This document shows positions 25,087-34,603 of a DNA stretch of 64,000 nucleotides, piece after piece. Position 1 is the first letter of the stretch. Every line of letters begins with the position of its first letter. The position numbers were made by a program, and so were the translations under genes. This DNA is from Pontibacter pamirensis (GTDB lineage Bacteria; Bacteroidota; Bacteroidia; Cytophagales; Hymenobacteraceae). Where the stretch lies: NCBI RefSeq assembly GCF_010015475.1, contig NZ_SSNI01000005.1, positions 1 to 64,000 on the forward strand, given 5' to 3'. The notes under the pieces were generated by a model. It had not been told where the DNA came from. It was given only the letters and a program-made list of their open reading frames with translations, and searched no databases.

Positions 25087-27717
25087 CTAATTCGAGCTAA
25101 ACTTTAAGATGGTGGCGATGCCTATTCTGAAGCCAAGTTCCTGAAAGTTGCGGTCGTGGAAAGAGGCAGCTGCCTCTATTCGTAAAACTCTGAATACATT
25201 GTCTAGGGAATAGCCCAGTTCGTAGTAATGTGGGGAGCTGCTTGTTTTGAGGTAATTGAAGAATATGTTTTCTTTTATGCCTGTAAAACGCACCTCCGGT
25301 ATCTGCGTGAGCAGAAACTTGCGGAATTGAAAATGTGTGTGGCCTGAAAAATAACTGTCCTTGGTGCTGAAGTTGTAGTAGTCCAGCAACCTGAAGGCGC
25401 CTGCCGGTCTTAGGCTGCTCAATATGGTGCGGTTGCCGTCGAAGTGCTCGTAGTCCATAAAGTACATGCGCTTGTTATTCAGAAAGGCACCGCCGCGCAA
25501 TTCAAACTCCAGCCTGCCCCGCACACCAACAGAGATACCATGGTTTACTCCCACTTCCAACTGGTCGAAATTCACGTCGCTGCCCAATACGCCCGATATA
25601 CCTTTACGGTACATGAGCAAGAATTCCGGCGACTGCTCCAGGAGCGGTACCTTTTTGCCGTTGTACAGGCGGTAAGCCGTGCCGGGCCGGTAGCTGACAT
25701 TAACTTTTAAAATAAGCGCTTCGTTTGTTGGAAAACCAGTGTCATTTAACTCAATGCTTTCCGGTAAGCTTGGCGTCATAGGCCTTTCTTCTTCAGAATA
25801 AAATAAGCTATAGTCGATGTTGTTGTACAGTTGCGATCTCCTGGCCCACTCCAGACTTCCGCTGAACTTCAGGAAAGGGGATGCTTTGTAATCGTACCCT
25901 GCCCCAACGTACAGTTTCTCATAAAGCTTCATATAATTTCTGCGAAACAGGAGCGTGCTCAGCGTATTAATATGCGGATGAATAGGATTCTCCTCATTAA
26001 ACTGCTCCACAAATTTACCTCCCTGCACATAGAGCATACTGACTTTCTCGCCCTGCTTTACCTGGTGCGAAATGCGTGTTTTGGCATAAAAGTTTTCACT
26101 CGCAAAGCCATAACGCACAACAGGTGCTATTTCAAAAACACGGCGCAGGCTGTCGTAGGAATGGCGGAGCTTGCCGCCCATATTCACGTTTACGCCTTCC
26201 ACGGTGTTATAAAATACGTTGATGAGGGTAGGGTCCAGCGACAGGCGCGTTCTGGGGGAAAGGTTGTAGCTGCCGCCCATGATTAAATCAGCGGGGTTAA
26301 AGCTTTTTTTCTTAATAACGCCAGTTGAGTCTTTGCCCGTTAACCTGGCCGACTGCACCTGCGCCAGGGAGTCGTCGCGCTGGTAGCCTTTGACTTCTTT
26401 TACGCTTAGCGGCACCGGACGCTCCTGCGCCCAGTAACTGGAGTCGCGTTTAAATGCCATCGAGTCTACTTTAACGCTTCTTTCGCTCACTACCTCAGGG
26501 TTCTCCCGCTCTTTAAGTGATTCTTTCTCGTACTCTACTATCATTTTCCGGAACTGCTTGCGCGTCAGTTGGTCCTGGTTCGCCAGCAGTTCAATGGGTT
26601 TGTCTTCTTTGGCGGGTTTGATAGCCGCAACAGATTCGGGCACTTCCTCTACCTTCTCATCAATGATTTCGGTTTTTGCTAGTAGTTTCTGGTTGAGTTC
26701 TACCTTATAGTTAGAAATGGAGGCGAGATACTTAAACTCTCCGGCAAAGCCCATCACCTTTCCGGAAAAAAGGTACTGGTGCGTAGTAGGCAGCCAAACA
26801 GCAGGGGCCACCTCTGCATAATTTTGTTTTATAGAAATAGGAAAGCCCATCAGGCTGGTCTTCAAATCGAGGCTGTGTATGGCCCAGTAATCTTCTATGA
26901 TATAAATGAAGCCCTCGAAAACATTGTCGCCCCGGGAGCGCGGCGTAACCTTTATTTTGTTTACTGTGATATTGCCCTCATCAAAATTGCCGACATACTC
27001 AAACTTATAGTAGCCAAAAGCAGCCCGCGACAAAGGGGACACTGCTTCTCCGAACTCGTCGTTGTAAAAGCTAAACATTATATAGTTTACAGGGGAGGGG
27101 GAGCCTTTGTCATCGCCGGAGGTACGCACAGAGAGAACCCTTTCTTCTACTTTGTTAGGCTGACTAAACTTAACCTGCCGAACCGACTCATGGGTATAAG
27201 CCTCGTTCAGCTTTACGCCCTCATCTTTTAACTTCTTTTTCAGGAAGAATGGGGCGTTGGTGAGCTGGCCGGTCCCTTTTATGTACGCCTTCATCTGATA
27301 GCTGTCGTACTGCAGCAGGTGAAACTTCTTTTTGGCTATGGCTTTGCGCATGATAGTATAAGCCGGGTCTTCGCCCTTGCCTTTCACCTGCACTTCCTTC
27401 AGCGCAAACGTCTGGGCCTTCAGTTTGAAGTTCAGTGTCTGCCACTCGTTTTTTACTTCTACCTGCACCTGCTGTGCTTCATAGCCTATGTATTTTACCT
27501 GTACTGTGTGGGTGCCAGCCGGTAAGTTAAGTTTATACTGGCCGTTAGCGTTGCAGGATGAGCCATTCTTGAGGTTTACAATAAAGATGGTAGCAAACGG
27601 AAGTGGTTCTCCTTCCTGGTTCATCACGGTACCTTCTATCCCCTGCGCAAAAAGCGGTACCTGTAAAAGTATAAAGGCAGTGATGAGAAGGAGATATCTG
27701 GTTAGCTCTGTTTTCAT
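25087..27717 (-). CDS. DUF5686 / carboxypeptidase-regulatory-domain outer-membrane protein
   Basis: Large exported protein typical of Bacteroidota (876 residues). The signal peptide RYLLLITAFILLQVPLFAQ is followed by a carboxypeptidase-regulatory-like beta-sandwich (IEGTVMNQEGEPLPFATIFI to VKYIGYEAQQVQVEV). The long remainder fits DUF5686, with many aromatic, alternating beta strands near the C-terminus, suggesting an outer-membrane barrel. Function unknown; related proteins are proposed to act in surface attachment or uptake. The frame extends to 27780, but the ATG at 27717 places the signal peptide correctly. It is downstream of the cytochrome c gene, separated by a terminator. Confidence 0.82.
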   Translation of the reverse strand: MKTELTRYLLLITAFILLQVPLFAQGIEGTVMNQEGEPLPFATIFIVNLKNGSSCNANGQYKLNLPAGTHTVQVKYIGYEAQQVQVEVKNEWQTLNFKLKAQTFALKEVQVKGKGEDPAYTIMRKAIAKKKFHLLQYDSYQMKAYIKGTGQLTNAPFFLKKKLKDEGVKLNEAYTHESVRQVKFSQPNKVEERVLSVRTSGDDKGSPSPVNYIMFSFYNDEFGEAVSPLSRAAFGYYKFEYVGNFDEGNITVNKIKVTPRSRGDNVFEGFIYIIEDYWAIHSLDLKTSLMGFPISIKQNYAEVAPAVWLPTTHQYLFSGKVMGFAGEFKYLASISNYKVELNQKLLAKTEIIDEKVEEVPESVAAIKPAKEDKPIELLANQDQLTRKQFRKMIVEYEKESLKERENPEVVSERSVKVDSMAFKRDSSYWAQERPVPLSVKEVKGYQRDDSLAQVQSARLTGKDSTGVIKKKSFNPADLIMGGSYNLSPRTRLSLDPTLINVFYNTVEGVNVNMGGKLRHSYDSLRRVFEIAPVVRYGFASENFYAKTRISHQVKQGEKVSMLYVQGGKFVEQFNEENPIHPHINTLSTLLFRRNYMKLYEKLYVGAGYDYKASPFLKFSGSLEWARRSQLYNNIDYSLFYSEEERPMTPSLPESIELNDTGFPTNEALILKVNVSYRPGTAYRLYNGKKVPLLEQSPEFLLMYRKGISGVLGSDVNFDQLEVGVNHGISVGVRGRLEFELRGGAFLNNKRMYFMDYEHFDGNRTILSSLRPAGAFRLLDYYNFSTKDSYFSGHTHFQFRKFLLTQIPEVRFTGIKENIFFNYLKTSSSPHYYELGYSLDNVFRVLRIEAAASFHDRNFQELGFRIGIATILKFSSN

Positions 27718-27912
27718 GTGCTGGTATATGTGGGCTTTGTGATGAAGCAAAAGATATCTGGTCCCAAAGTGAAACAACATCTATGTTAAGGTAGATGCAA
27801 TAAAAAGCCACATGGTTGCATGGAGGAAGGGAGTTGGCAAACAGAAATGCCTTCTAGAGCATCAACACTTATTACTGACAGATTGATGCTTTATGGTTAA
27901 TTATCTTTACTT

Positions 27913-27962
27913 AAAACCAACAGCAGGACTTTTAGCTCTCTAATTGTCCTGCTGTTGGTTTT
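27913..27962 (-). terminator. Terminator downstream of the cytochrome c gene
   Basis: A 17-bp perfect inverted repeat (27913-27929, 27946-27962) with a 16-nt loop. On the minus strand the hairpin is followed by AT-rich DNA. It lies 39 bp past the cytochrome c stop. Confidence 0.8.
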
Positions 27963-28000
27963 CTTTTATAGTATGATTCGGGAGGCTGTCTCGCAAAAAA

Positions 28001-28405
28001 CTACTTCTTCTTTCTTACCTCTGCTACCTGCGCAGGTGTAACAGCAACTTTAGCTTTATTGCCAAAGTTGTTCTGCACGTAGTTCAGTACATCGGCTATC
28101 TGCTCATCGGTTAAATGGCTCTGTGCAGGCATGACCATGTTATAAGTTTGGCCGTTTACAGTTACTTCACCGCTTAGCCCGTGAACTACCACACCTACAG
28201 CGCGTTTCTGGTCTTTCATCAGGAAATCAGACTTCGCTAATGGAGGGAAAGCACCTGGTATGCCTTCTCCTGTGGCCATATGGCAGCTTTGGCAGGTCGT
28301 GCTGTACACTTCCTTTCCTCGTTTCACACTTGCCGTCAGGTCATCCTGCGTCGTAAATAAGTAGCCACTCGTAACGAAGGCAATCAGTAGTAAACTCTTC
28401 AACAT
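28001..28405 (-). CDS. Small c-type cytochrome, exported
   Basis: Mono-haem cytochrome c of 134 residues. A hydrophobic N-terminus (LLLIAFVTSGYLF) serves as export signal or anchor. The haem site is CQSCH, the distal Met is probably in NMVMPAQSHLTDEQIADVLNYV, and a Lys-rich tail ends the protein. It can carry electrons in the periplasm, possibly to the cbb3 oxidase or from the Mo-hydroxylase, but no genetic link to either is visible. It is a separate unit bounded by terminators at 27913-27962 and 28471-28501. Confidence 0.9.
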   Translation of the reverse strand: MLKSLLLIAFVTSGYLFTTQDDLTASVKRGKEVYSTTCQSCHMATGEGIPGAFPPLAKSDFLMKDQKRAVGVVVHGLSGEVTVNGQTYNMVMPAQSHLTDEQIADVLNYVQNNFGNKAKVAVTPAQVAEVRKKK

Positions 28406-28470
28406 ATCTTTAAGATTAAGCAGCTAAAATAGGCATTTCTATATTTTTTCCCATAACCTTACAAAAGAAA

Positions 28471-28501
28471 AAGCCGCCGGAAATTTACGCTCCGGCGGCT
28501 T
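28471..28501 (-). terminator. Terminator downstream of GH97 gene
   Basis: An 11-bp GC-rich stem, aagccgccgga (28471-28481) with tccggcggctt (28491-28501), 57 bp past the GH97 stop. On the minus strand it is followed by a T-rich run (read from the A-rich flank at 28464-28472). Confidence 0.8.
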
Positions 28502-28557
28502 TCTTATACATAGACTTGAGAGAGCTGATACTATACCTGCTCTTCTAAAACTCTTTG

Positions 28558-30564
28558 CTATTGCTTATAGAACCTGGCGACATAGCCACCACCCGGTGCC
28601 ATTGCTATTTTCAGCTTTCGGTCTTGTGGTACATCGATGATTTCGCGTTTGTAGTCAGAAGCGTTTCTGTCGGCATTTACACCATCTTTGAAAACCTCTG
28701 CTTTGTAATTTCCATCACCCAGAAAAGAAAGGTCGAGCACCATCTCGCGTGGTGTCCAGTTTGTGAGAGCACCCACATACCACTCGTTTCCCTTTCTGCG
28801 CGCAATAGCAACATGTTCTCCTATTTTGCCATCAAGGGCAATCGTATTGTCCCATACTTCCGGAACAGCGGCCATGAAAGTGGTGCTTTCCTGCTCTTTC
28901 TTATAGTTGGTAGGACTATCGGCCAGCATGTTTATCGGGGATTCGAATATGACATATTCGGCTAACTGGCGGGTACGGGTACCCTGGCTCATCGGCTCCG
29001 AGTTGATGGGGCGGTAGGTGCTGCGGGTAGCATTTCTCATCGCACCCTGCGTATAATCTATCGGGCCAGCCAGCATGCGGATAAACGGCATGGTGACATC
29101 GTATGTTACTTGATCCACTTCAGGACTTGACCACTTCATCTGCTCCAGGCCATGTACACCCTCAAAGTTAATGACATTCGGATAAGTTCTTTGAAGCCCG
29201 GTTGGTTTGTAGGCACCATGAAAGTCCATCAGCAGCTTGTGTCTGGCTCCCGTTTCGGCAGCACGGTATAAAAACTCTACCATTTCCTGATCGTCGCGGT
29301 TCATAAAATCTACCTTGAAGCCTTTCACGCCCATGTCAGAATAGTGCTTGGCTATGTTCTCCATGTCGCGGTCAAATGCATAGTAACCTGCCCAAAGGAT
29401 AATATCTACATCTTTCTGCTTAGCATAAGCAATAAGCTCTTTCAGATCAATTTCCGGTACCACCTGCATCAGGTCTGCCTGCAGGTTTACGGCCCAGCCT
29501 TCATCCAGAATCACATACTCGATGTTGTTTTCAGCGGCAAAATCGATGTAGTGCTTATAGGTTTCGTTGTTGATGCCCGCCTTGAAATCTACTCCTGTAA
29601 TGTTCCAGTCGTTCCACCAATCCCAGGCTACTTTGCCCGGCTTTACCCACGAAGCATCTTTGATACGAGATGGCTCTGCCAGCTTGTATACCAAATCGCT
29701 ATCAGCCAGTTCTTTGTCTTCTTCTGCAATCACTATAGCGCGCCACGGGAACTCACGCGTGCCTTTAACTTTAGCAATGAAGTTCTCTCTTTCCTTCACC
29801 AGCATTTGAAGCTCGTTATGGCCACCCTGCTCCACTTTTTTTGGGTAAGCAGGAAACACGCCTGACAAAGAAGTCTGTCCGTTTTTATTCAGCAGATACA
29901 TGCCTGGGTAGCTTTCGAGGTCTACCTCCGTGATAACTACTGTCTTACCATTTGCCGCCTCTACTGCAAGCGGCAGGAAGGCTATGCGATTTTGGTCAAG
30001 CTTAGACAGGGAGCTGTGGGTATAGGTGTTTTCAAAGGAGTTGTCAAACTGTTGCTCAATGGTTGGGTTTTCTATCTGCTCCTGCTTTACATAAGGTACA
30101 ATGGCCGTATAGTCTTTATCAAAATTGAACGTGGCTTCTTCGCTCTGTACATTAAAGTCCTTGCGTTTAGAAGTGGCGAAACGATAGGCAACTCCATCAT
30201 TATACGCACGGAAAATCACGCTGTAATCGCCTCTCAAGTTCAGCACCAGCTCATTGTAGTTATCCTTGATTTCTGCTCTTTTATAAACAGGCGTCTGGAT
30301 CGTCTTATCAACAGTGTTTCGCTTGGCGTTTCGCAGGCGTGGATTTGCTCCTAATGTTTCACCGTTTGTGAGTTTCATCGAAATTGGAGACGGCGCAATC
30401 ATCTGGTCGCCTTCGTGCGTGACCGAGTAAGTGATTTTATCATTTAGATCTACTGTTGCTTTAATCTTACCGTCGGGTGACTGAACAGTGTGACTTTGCT
30501 GTGCTAATGCGGCAAACTGGCCTATCGTCATCAGCAAAACAAAGAGAAAGAATCTGTGTTTCAT
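28558..30564 (-). CDS. GH97 family glycoside hydrolase
   Basis: Exported alpha-glycosidase of 668 residues. It has a signal peptide (FFLFVLLMTIGQFAALAQQ), an N-terminal beta-sandwich (VQSPDGKIKATVDL), and a (beta/alpha)8 catalytic domain from about residue 290 (KPGKVAWDWWNDW, YVILDEGWA, GVKGFKVDFMNRDDQ, LLMDFHGAYKPTGLQRTYPN, NFEGVHGLEQMKW). A small C-terminal beta domain follows. GH97 comprises inverting alpha-glucosidases such as SusB and retaining alpha-galactosidases. Asp in KVDFM and Glu in NFEGV are near known catalytic positions, but the substrate is not decided. No SusC/SusD pair is nearby, so it acts alone. Confidence 0.92.
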   Translation of the reverse strand: MKHRFFLFVLLMTIGQFAALAQQSHTVQSPDGKIKATVDLNDKITYSVTHEGDQMIAPSPISMKLTNGETLGANPRLRNAKRNTVDKTIQTPVYKRAEIKDNYNELVLNLRGDYSVIFRAYNDGVAYRFATSKRKDFNVQSEEATFNFDKDYTAIVPYVKQEQIENPTIEQQFDNSFENTYTHSSLSKLDQNRIAFLPLAVEAANGKTVVITEVDLESYPGMYLLNKNGQTSLSGVFPAYPKKVEQGGHNELQMLVKERENFIAKVKGTREFPWRAIVIAEEDKELADSDLVYKLAEPSRIKDASWVKPGKVAWDWWNDWNITGVDFKAGINNETYKHYIDFAAENNIEYVILDEGWAVNLQADLMQVVPEIDLKELIAYAKQKDVDIILWAGYYAFDRDMENIAKHYSDMGVKGFKVDFMNRDDQEMVEFLYRAAETGARHKLLMDFHGAYKPTGLQRTYPNVINFEGVHGLEQMKWSSPEVDQVTYDVTMPFIRMLAGPIDYTQGAMRNATRSTYRPINSEPMSQGTRTRQLAEYVIFESPINMLADSPTNYKKEQESTTFMAAVPEVWDNTIALDGKIGEHVAIARRKGNEWYVGALTNWTPREMVLDLSFLGDGNYKAEVFKDGVNADRNASDYKREIIDVPQDRKLKIAMAPGGGYVARFYKQ

Positions 30565-30751
30565 GGTTCCTGATTTATCCTTATAATTTTTTCGTACTTA
30601 AAGATAAGGTTTGAAAACGGAAGAAACCATTAACAGGAAGTATTCTCTCAATGGCTGTAGGGTATGGAGGAAATTTTTTCAGTCACTCTGGAAGAAAAGT
30701 GGACAAAATGATATGAGGTAAGTTATATATGTTGGAAATATACTTTAACCA

Positions 30752-30787
30752 GATAAGCCGCTCTAACACATGTTAAAGCGGCTTATC
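30752..30787 (-). terminator. Terminator downstream of msrA
   Basis: A 17-bp inverted repeat with one mismatch (30752-30768, 30771-30787) and a 2-nt apex, 27 bp beyond the msrA stop. The core is aagccgct/agcggctt. Confidence 0.75.
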
Positions 30788-30813
30788 CGTTTATTTAAAT
30801 CTATACTTAAAGC

Positions 30814-31368
30814 TTAAGCTTTTTTCCAGTGCCTTTCTATATATCCCGCTCTTCCGGAACCAACATTGTAGCGCTGGTAATGGGATGGATTCTTTTTGTA
30901 ATAGTCCTGGTGATAATCTTCTGCCGGGTAAAAAAGCTTAGCCGGTAATATAGGCGTAACAATCGATTTATCGAAAGGGCCGTTTTCGTTCACTTCTTTT
31001 TTAGATGCCTCTGCCTGTGCTTTCTGCTCTTCGTTGTGGTAAAAGATAGCAGTCTGGTAGGAGGACCCGCGGTCGCCAAACTGTCCGCCAGCATCGGTAG
31101 GATCTATCTGTTGCCAGAAAATTTCCAGTATTTCTTTGTAAGAGATTTTGCTCGGGTCGAAGGTAATCTGCACGGCCTCATAGTGGCCGGTGGTATCAGA
31201 GCATACCTGCTCGTAGGTTGGGTTTTCTATTTCGCCTCCTGTGTAGCCTGACACCACTTTTTCTATACCTTCCCATTGGTCAAACGGCTTTACCATGCAC
31301 CAGAAACATCCGCCTGCAAAGGTTGCCAGTTCATATTTATTTTCTTCCTGATTCATATGTCTTTTCAA
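30814..31368 (-). CDS. msrA: Peptide methionine sulfoxide reductase A
   Basis: Reduces the S-epimer of methionine sulfoxide in proteins and free methionine (184 residues). The active-site motif GGCFWCM is at about residues 19-25. It is followed by [55 protein letters not shown] and the C-terminal [14 protein letters not shown], all family signatures. No MsrB domain is fused and no signal peptide is seen, so it is probably cytoplasmic. A second Met four codons in (31356) is an alternative start. Confidence 0.95.
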   Translation of the reverse strand: MKRHMNQEENKYELATFAGGCFWCMVKPFDQWEGIEKVVSGYTGGEIENPTYEQVCSDTTGHYEAVQITFDPSKISYKEILEIFWQQIDPTDAGGQFGDRGSSYQTAIFYHNEEQKAQAEASKKEVNENGPFDKSIVTPILPAKLFYPAEDYHQDYYKKNPSHYQRYNVGSGRAGYIERHWKKA

Positions 31369-31524
31369 TTTAAGTCTCTCTTCTTTTAACTGAAATTGAC
31401 CTGTAAAGTTTATTCCGGGAGGTGTAACAACATTTGAAAGTATTGCAGCTCTTGATCAGCCCTTCTTTATCTATTCTCTCTCTTTCTCTTGTAAAAAGTT
31501 TCCAGCGGATACAAAAGTACACCT

Positions 31525-31589
31525 TGATAAGTATCACATCGGGAAGTGACATTCATCATTCTTTGCCCCGGTGTGGCTATCTATTTTTG
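31525..31589 (+). promoter_or_regulatory. Tandem FNR-like boxes and -7 element of ccoI
   Basis: Two boxes on a 22-bp pitch: TGATAAGTATCA (31525-31536) and TGACATTCATCA (31547-31558). After exactly 23 bp comes TATTTTTG (31582-31589), a good TAnnTTTG -7 element. The ATG follows at 31613. The first box, with its flanking T, reads TTGAT-N4-ATCA, almost the E. coli FNR consensus. Regulation by a Crp/Fnr-family activator is inferred. Confidence 0.8.
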
Positions 31590-31612
31590 TATACTAACAA
31601 AATAGAATTGAG

Positions 31613-34015
31613 ATGGAAGCCGCACTCCAAACCAATATTCAAACATGCTACCATTGCGGGGACTCCTGCGTGGAAGAGGTAGTTGAAGCACATGACAAGA
31701 CTTTCTGCTGCACGGGCTGCAAAAATGTATACGAACTACTGGAAGAGAATAACCTTTGCGCCTATTATAACCTGGAGGAAAATCCAGGCATCACAGGCAA
31801 GAAGCCTATAGCTGAGTTCCGCTTTGCTTACCTGGATGATGCCGGGGTGGAGGCGCAGCTAATAAGTTTTAAGAACGATGCTATCTGTAAACTCACGTTT
31901 TATATTCCGCAGATGCATTGCAGTTCCTGTATCTGGCTGTTGGAAAACCTATTTAAGCTAAACCAGGGTATTTCTGAGTCTACCGTTAATTTTCTCAGGA
32001 AAGAAGTATCTCTGACTTACTTTCACCAGAAGACTTCGCTTCGCGAGGTGGTACAGCTGCTGGCGCGTATCGGGTATGAACCCGAAATAACGCTGGCTGA
32101 TACGGATGGTAAAAAAACAAGCAAGCCGGACCGTAGCATCATCTATAAACTCGGTATTGCAGGATTTTGCTTCGGCAATGTGATGCTGCTTGCTTTCCCT
32201 GATTACCTGGCCCTGACGGAAGGGCTGCAGCGAAGCTTCGGCTCCTTTTTTGGCTACTTAAGCTTTATGCTCTCTTTGCCGGTTTTCTTTTACAGCGCGC
32301 GCGGGTTCTTTACCTCCGCACTGGAAGGCATAAAGCAGCGCATGGTCAATATTGATATTCCTATTGCTACAGGTTTGCTGGCGCTGTTCTTTGTAAGCAC
32401 CTACCAGGTATTTACCGGAACCGGGCCCGGCTACTTCGATTCTTTTACCGGGCTGGTCTTTTTCATGCTGATTGGAAAGTACTTTCAGCAGCGAACGTAC
32501 GACACACTTTCCTTCGACAGAGACTACACCTCTTATTTCCCGGTATCCATTACGGTGCTGAAAGAAGATGGCGAAGAAGCATCTGTCGCTGTGCGTAACC
32601 TGAAAGTGGACGACCGTATCCGCATCCGTAACCAGGAGCTTATACCTGCCGACGCTATCCTGTTGAGAGGCACTGCTCTGATTGACTATAGCTTTGTTTC
32701 CGGAGAGTCGGAGCCGGTAGAGAAAGTAGTGGGGGAGGTGATTTACGCTGGTGGCCGGCAGGTCGGGGAGAGTGTGGAACTGGAGGTGGTGAAAGAAGTA
32801 TCGCAGGGCTACCTGACGCAGCTCTGGAACAATTCCGTTTTCTCAAAAGACGAAACCCAAAGCGTGGGCACCTATGCCAATATAGCGGGTAAATGGTTTA
32901 TCATTGTCACGCTTATTGTGGCTGCCGGTTCACTTGTGTACTGGGTGCCGCGCGACACAGACATGGCCATGAAAGCATTTACCTCCGTGCTCATTATTGC
33001 CTGCCCTTGTGCATTGTCGCTCGCTACGCCCTTTGTGCATGGCCACACAATGCGGGTGTTCGGGAAGAACAAATTTTTCCTTAAAAACACGACTGTCGTA
33101 GAAACACTGGCCAAAATAGACACGGTGGTGTTCGACAAAACAGGCACGCTGACAGAGCCAAGTGCTGCTGAATTAACCTATACAGGAAAGGCACTAACCA
33201 CAAAGCAGGAGCAAAGTATAAAATCTGTTTTACAGCACTCCACGCACCCGCTCAGCCAGCGTATTTTCCAGCATTTGAAAGGAGAAACAATACCTGTTCA
33301 TAATTTCCAGGAGGTTGCCGGTAAGGGGCTGGTGGGAGAGGTAAACGGACAGCTGATTCGCATTGGGTCTGCTTCTTATATAGGTGTGCCTGCTGATAAA
33401 AGCGATGCGCTGAAAACAACGGTCTATGTATCAATAGATGGGCTTGTGTTCGGCTTCTATGCCTTTCATAATGTTTACCGGCAGGGGCTGAAGTCCATTC
33501 TTCAGCAGCTGCACGATAAGAAGCTGGCAGTGCTTTCAGGAGACAATAATCACGAGGAAGCAAGGCTAAAGACAATGTTAGGCGAAGACGCGGCGCTGAA
33601 CTTCAATCAGTCGCCGGTGCAGAAGTTGGAGTATATCAGACAGCTGAAGCAGGAGCAACACCGGGTGCTGATGGTGGGTGACGGCCTGAACGATGCAGGA
33701 GCGCTGAAACAGAGCGATGCCGGTATAGCCCTCACCAATAGCATCACGAACTTCTCACCGTCCTGCGACGCCATCCTAGACGCCACCGCTTTTGATAAGC
33801 TGAGTACCTTTCTGAGTTTTTCAAAGAAGACCATGAACATCATCCTAGCTACTTTTGCGGTGTCGCTTATCTACAACGTCATTGGTTTAACACTGGCAGT
33901 GCAGGGGCTCTTTTCACCTATTGTATCCGCCATTCTGATGCCAATCAGCTCGCTTAGCGTCATCCTGTTTGCAACCATGTCGGTGAAAATCTCAGCCAGA
34001 AGGGCGGGGCTATAG
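31613..34015 (+). CDS. ccoI: Copper-transporting P1B-type ATPase of the cbb3 locus
   Basis: P-type ATPase (800 residues) of the CcoI/FixI type, which delivers copper for assembly of the CuB site of cbb3 oxidase. A Cys-rich N-terminus (CYHCGDSC, CCTGCKNVYELL) precedes a heavy-metal domain with MHCSSCIW. Membrane helices include the CPC motif (Cys464-Pro-Cys466). The phosphorylated Asp508 lies in DKTGT, then STHPL with the HP motif and LSGDNNHEEARL. It is the first gene of the locus, with its own tandem-box promoter. The truncated-length nucleotide domain is normal for this subgroup. Confidence 0.93.
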   Translation: MEAALQTNIQTCYHCGDSCVEEVVEAHDKTFCCTGCKNVYELLEENNLCAYYNLEENPGITGKKPIAEFRFAYLDDAGVEAQLISFKNDAICKLTFYIPQMHCSSCIWLLENLFKLNQGISESTVNFLRKEVSLTYFHQKTSLREVVQLLARIGYEPEITLADTDGKKTSKPDRSIIYKLGIAGFCFGNVMLLAFPDYLALTEGLQRSFGSFFGYLSFMLSLPVFFYSARGFFTSALEGIKQRMVNIDIPIATGLLALFFVSTYQVFTGTGPGYFDSFTGLVFFMLIGKYFQQRTYDTLSFDRDYTSYFPVSITVLKEDGEEASVAVRNLKVDDRIRIRNQELIPADAILLRGTALIDYSFVSGESEPVEKVVGEVIYAGGRQVGESVELEVVKEVSQGYLTQLWNNSVFSKDETQSVGTYANIAGKWFIIVTLIVAAGSLVYWVPRDTDMAMKAFTSVLIIACPCALSLATPFVHGHTMRVFGKNKFFLKNTTVVETLAKIDTVVFDKTGTLTEPSAAELTYTGKALTTKQEQSIKSVLQHSTHPLSQRIFQHLKGETIPVHNFQEVAGKGLVGEVNGQLIRIGSASYIGVPADKSDALKTTVYVSIDGLVFGFYAFHNVYRQGLKSILQQLHDKKLAVLSGDNNHEEARLKTMLGEDAALNFNQSPVQKLEYIRQLKQEQHRVLMVGDGLNDAGALKQSDAGIALTNSITNFSPSCDAILDATAFDKLSTFLSFSKKTMNIILATFAVSLIYNVIGLTLAVQGLFSPIVSAILMPISSLSVILFATMSVKISARRAGL

Positions 34016-34047
34016 CATAAGACCTTGCAGCGTACGCAGCTCCTGCG

Positions 34048-34119
34048 AGCGTCTGTGGTGGCTACAGTGCAACAGCCTTTGGCACAGACGCTCACAGGTC
34101 TGAAAGACGCTGTGAGGTC
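34048..34119. repeat. Hairpin and left copy of family B repeat, between ccoI and ccoS
   Basis: A 10-bp inverted repeat, agcgtctgtg (34048-34057) with cacagacgct (34083-34092), overlaps the left copy of a 34-bp element (34086-34119). The element recurs inverted at 34365-34398 with two mismatches. The hairpin could terminate ccoI transcripts. Confidence 0.7.
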
Positions 34120-34175
34120 TTTAGAACCAGAGTAAATTACAACTCTCTAACTTTCTAACTCTAACTCCATCAGCC

Positions 34176-34355
34176 ATGTATATTATCTTTTTAATGATAG
34201 CAGTCAGCATAACAGTAGCGGGCCTATTCCTGGGAGCTTTCCTCTGGGCTGTCCGCTCCGGGCAGTACGACGACGATTACACGCCAGCTGTCAGAATGCT
34301 TTTCGAGAATGAAGTAACAGACAACAAAAAACCCGAGCCGAAATCAAAAGCCTAA
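34176..34355 (+). CDS. ccoS: cbb3 oxidase assembly protein CcoS
   Basis: Small membrane protein of 59 residues. A single N-terminal helix (MYIIFLMIAVSITVAGLFLG) is followed by FLWAVRSGQYDDDYTPAVRML and a charged tail (NKKPEPKSKA). CcoS-type proteins share this layout, with the GQ(F/Y)DD segment just after the helix. It is needed for cofactor insertion into cbb3 oxidase in other bacteria. It lies between ccoI and ccoNO as expected, and is bracketed by the inverted family B repeats. The ATG at 34176 is the only in-frame start before the helix. Confidence 0.9.
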   Translation: MYIIFLMIAVSITVAGLFLGAFLWAVRSGQYDDDYTPAVRMLFENEVTDNKKPEPKSKA

Positions 34356-34364
34356 ATCCGCAAT

Positions 34365-34398
34365 GACCTCACAGCGTCTTCCAGACCTGTGAGTGTCT
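34365..34398. repeat. Right copy of family B repeat, downstream of ccoS
   Basis: Inverted copy of the element at 34086-34119, 32 of 34 positions matching. It folds on itself (CTCACAG ... CTGTGAG plus GTCT/AGAC with a bulged C), like a REP element with a bulge. It begins 10 bp after the ccoS stop. Confidence 0.8.
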
Positions 34399-34469
34399 TA
34401 TTAGCTATGAACCACAGCACCCACACCAGGTATAGCTTACACACTGGCACCTGCAACGCAGCCTCCTAC

Positions 34470-34534
34470 TGACCACAATCACCCCTGAAAATGACATTCA
34501 TCATCCTTTCTCTGCCGCTTCTTTAAGAATTTTG
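34470..34534 (+). promoter_or_regulatory. Tandem FNR-like boxes and -7 element of ccoNO
   Basis: Boxes TGACCACAATCA (34470-34481) and TGACATTCATCA (34492-34503) are on a 22-bp pitch. The proximal box is identical to the proximal ccoI box. After 23 bp comes GAATTTTG (34527-34534), the same sequence as at hemN and ccoG. The ccoNO ATG follows 69 bp later. Confidence 0.8.
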
Positions 34535-34603
34535 AAGAGTTAAAAGAAGCAAAAATCAACCAACACATATACCAACACTTTAATAAAATGGAGGACACCG
34601 CAC

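Noticed and set aside
34086..34398. Insertion sequence with terminal inverted repeats around ccoS
   Set aside because: No transposase and no target-site duplication is visible, and the enclosed gene is a normal cbb3 gene in its normal place. It is kept only as a repeat pair.
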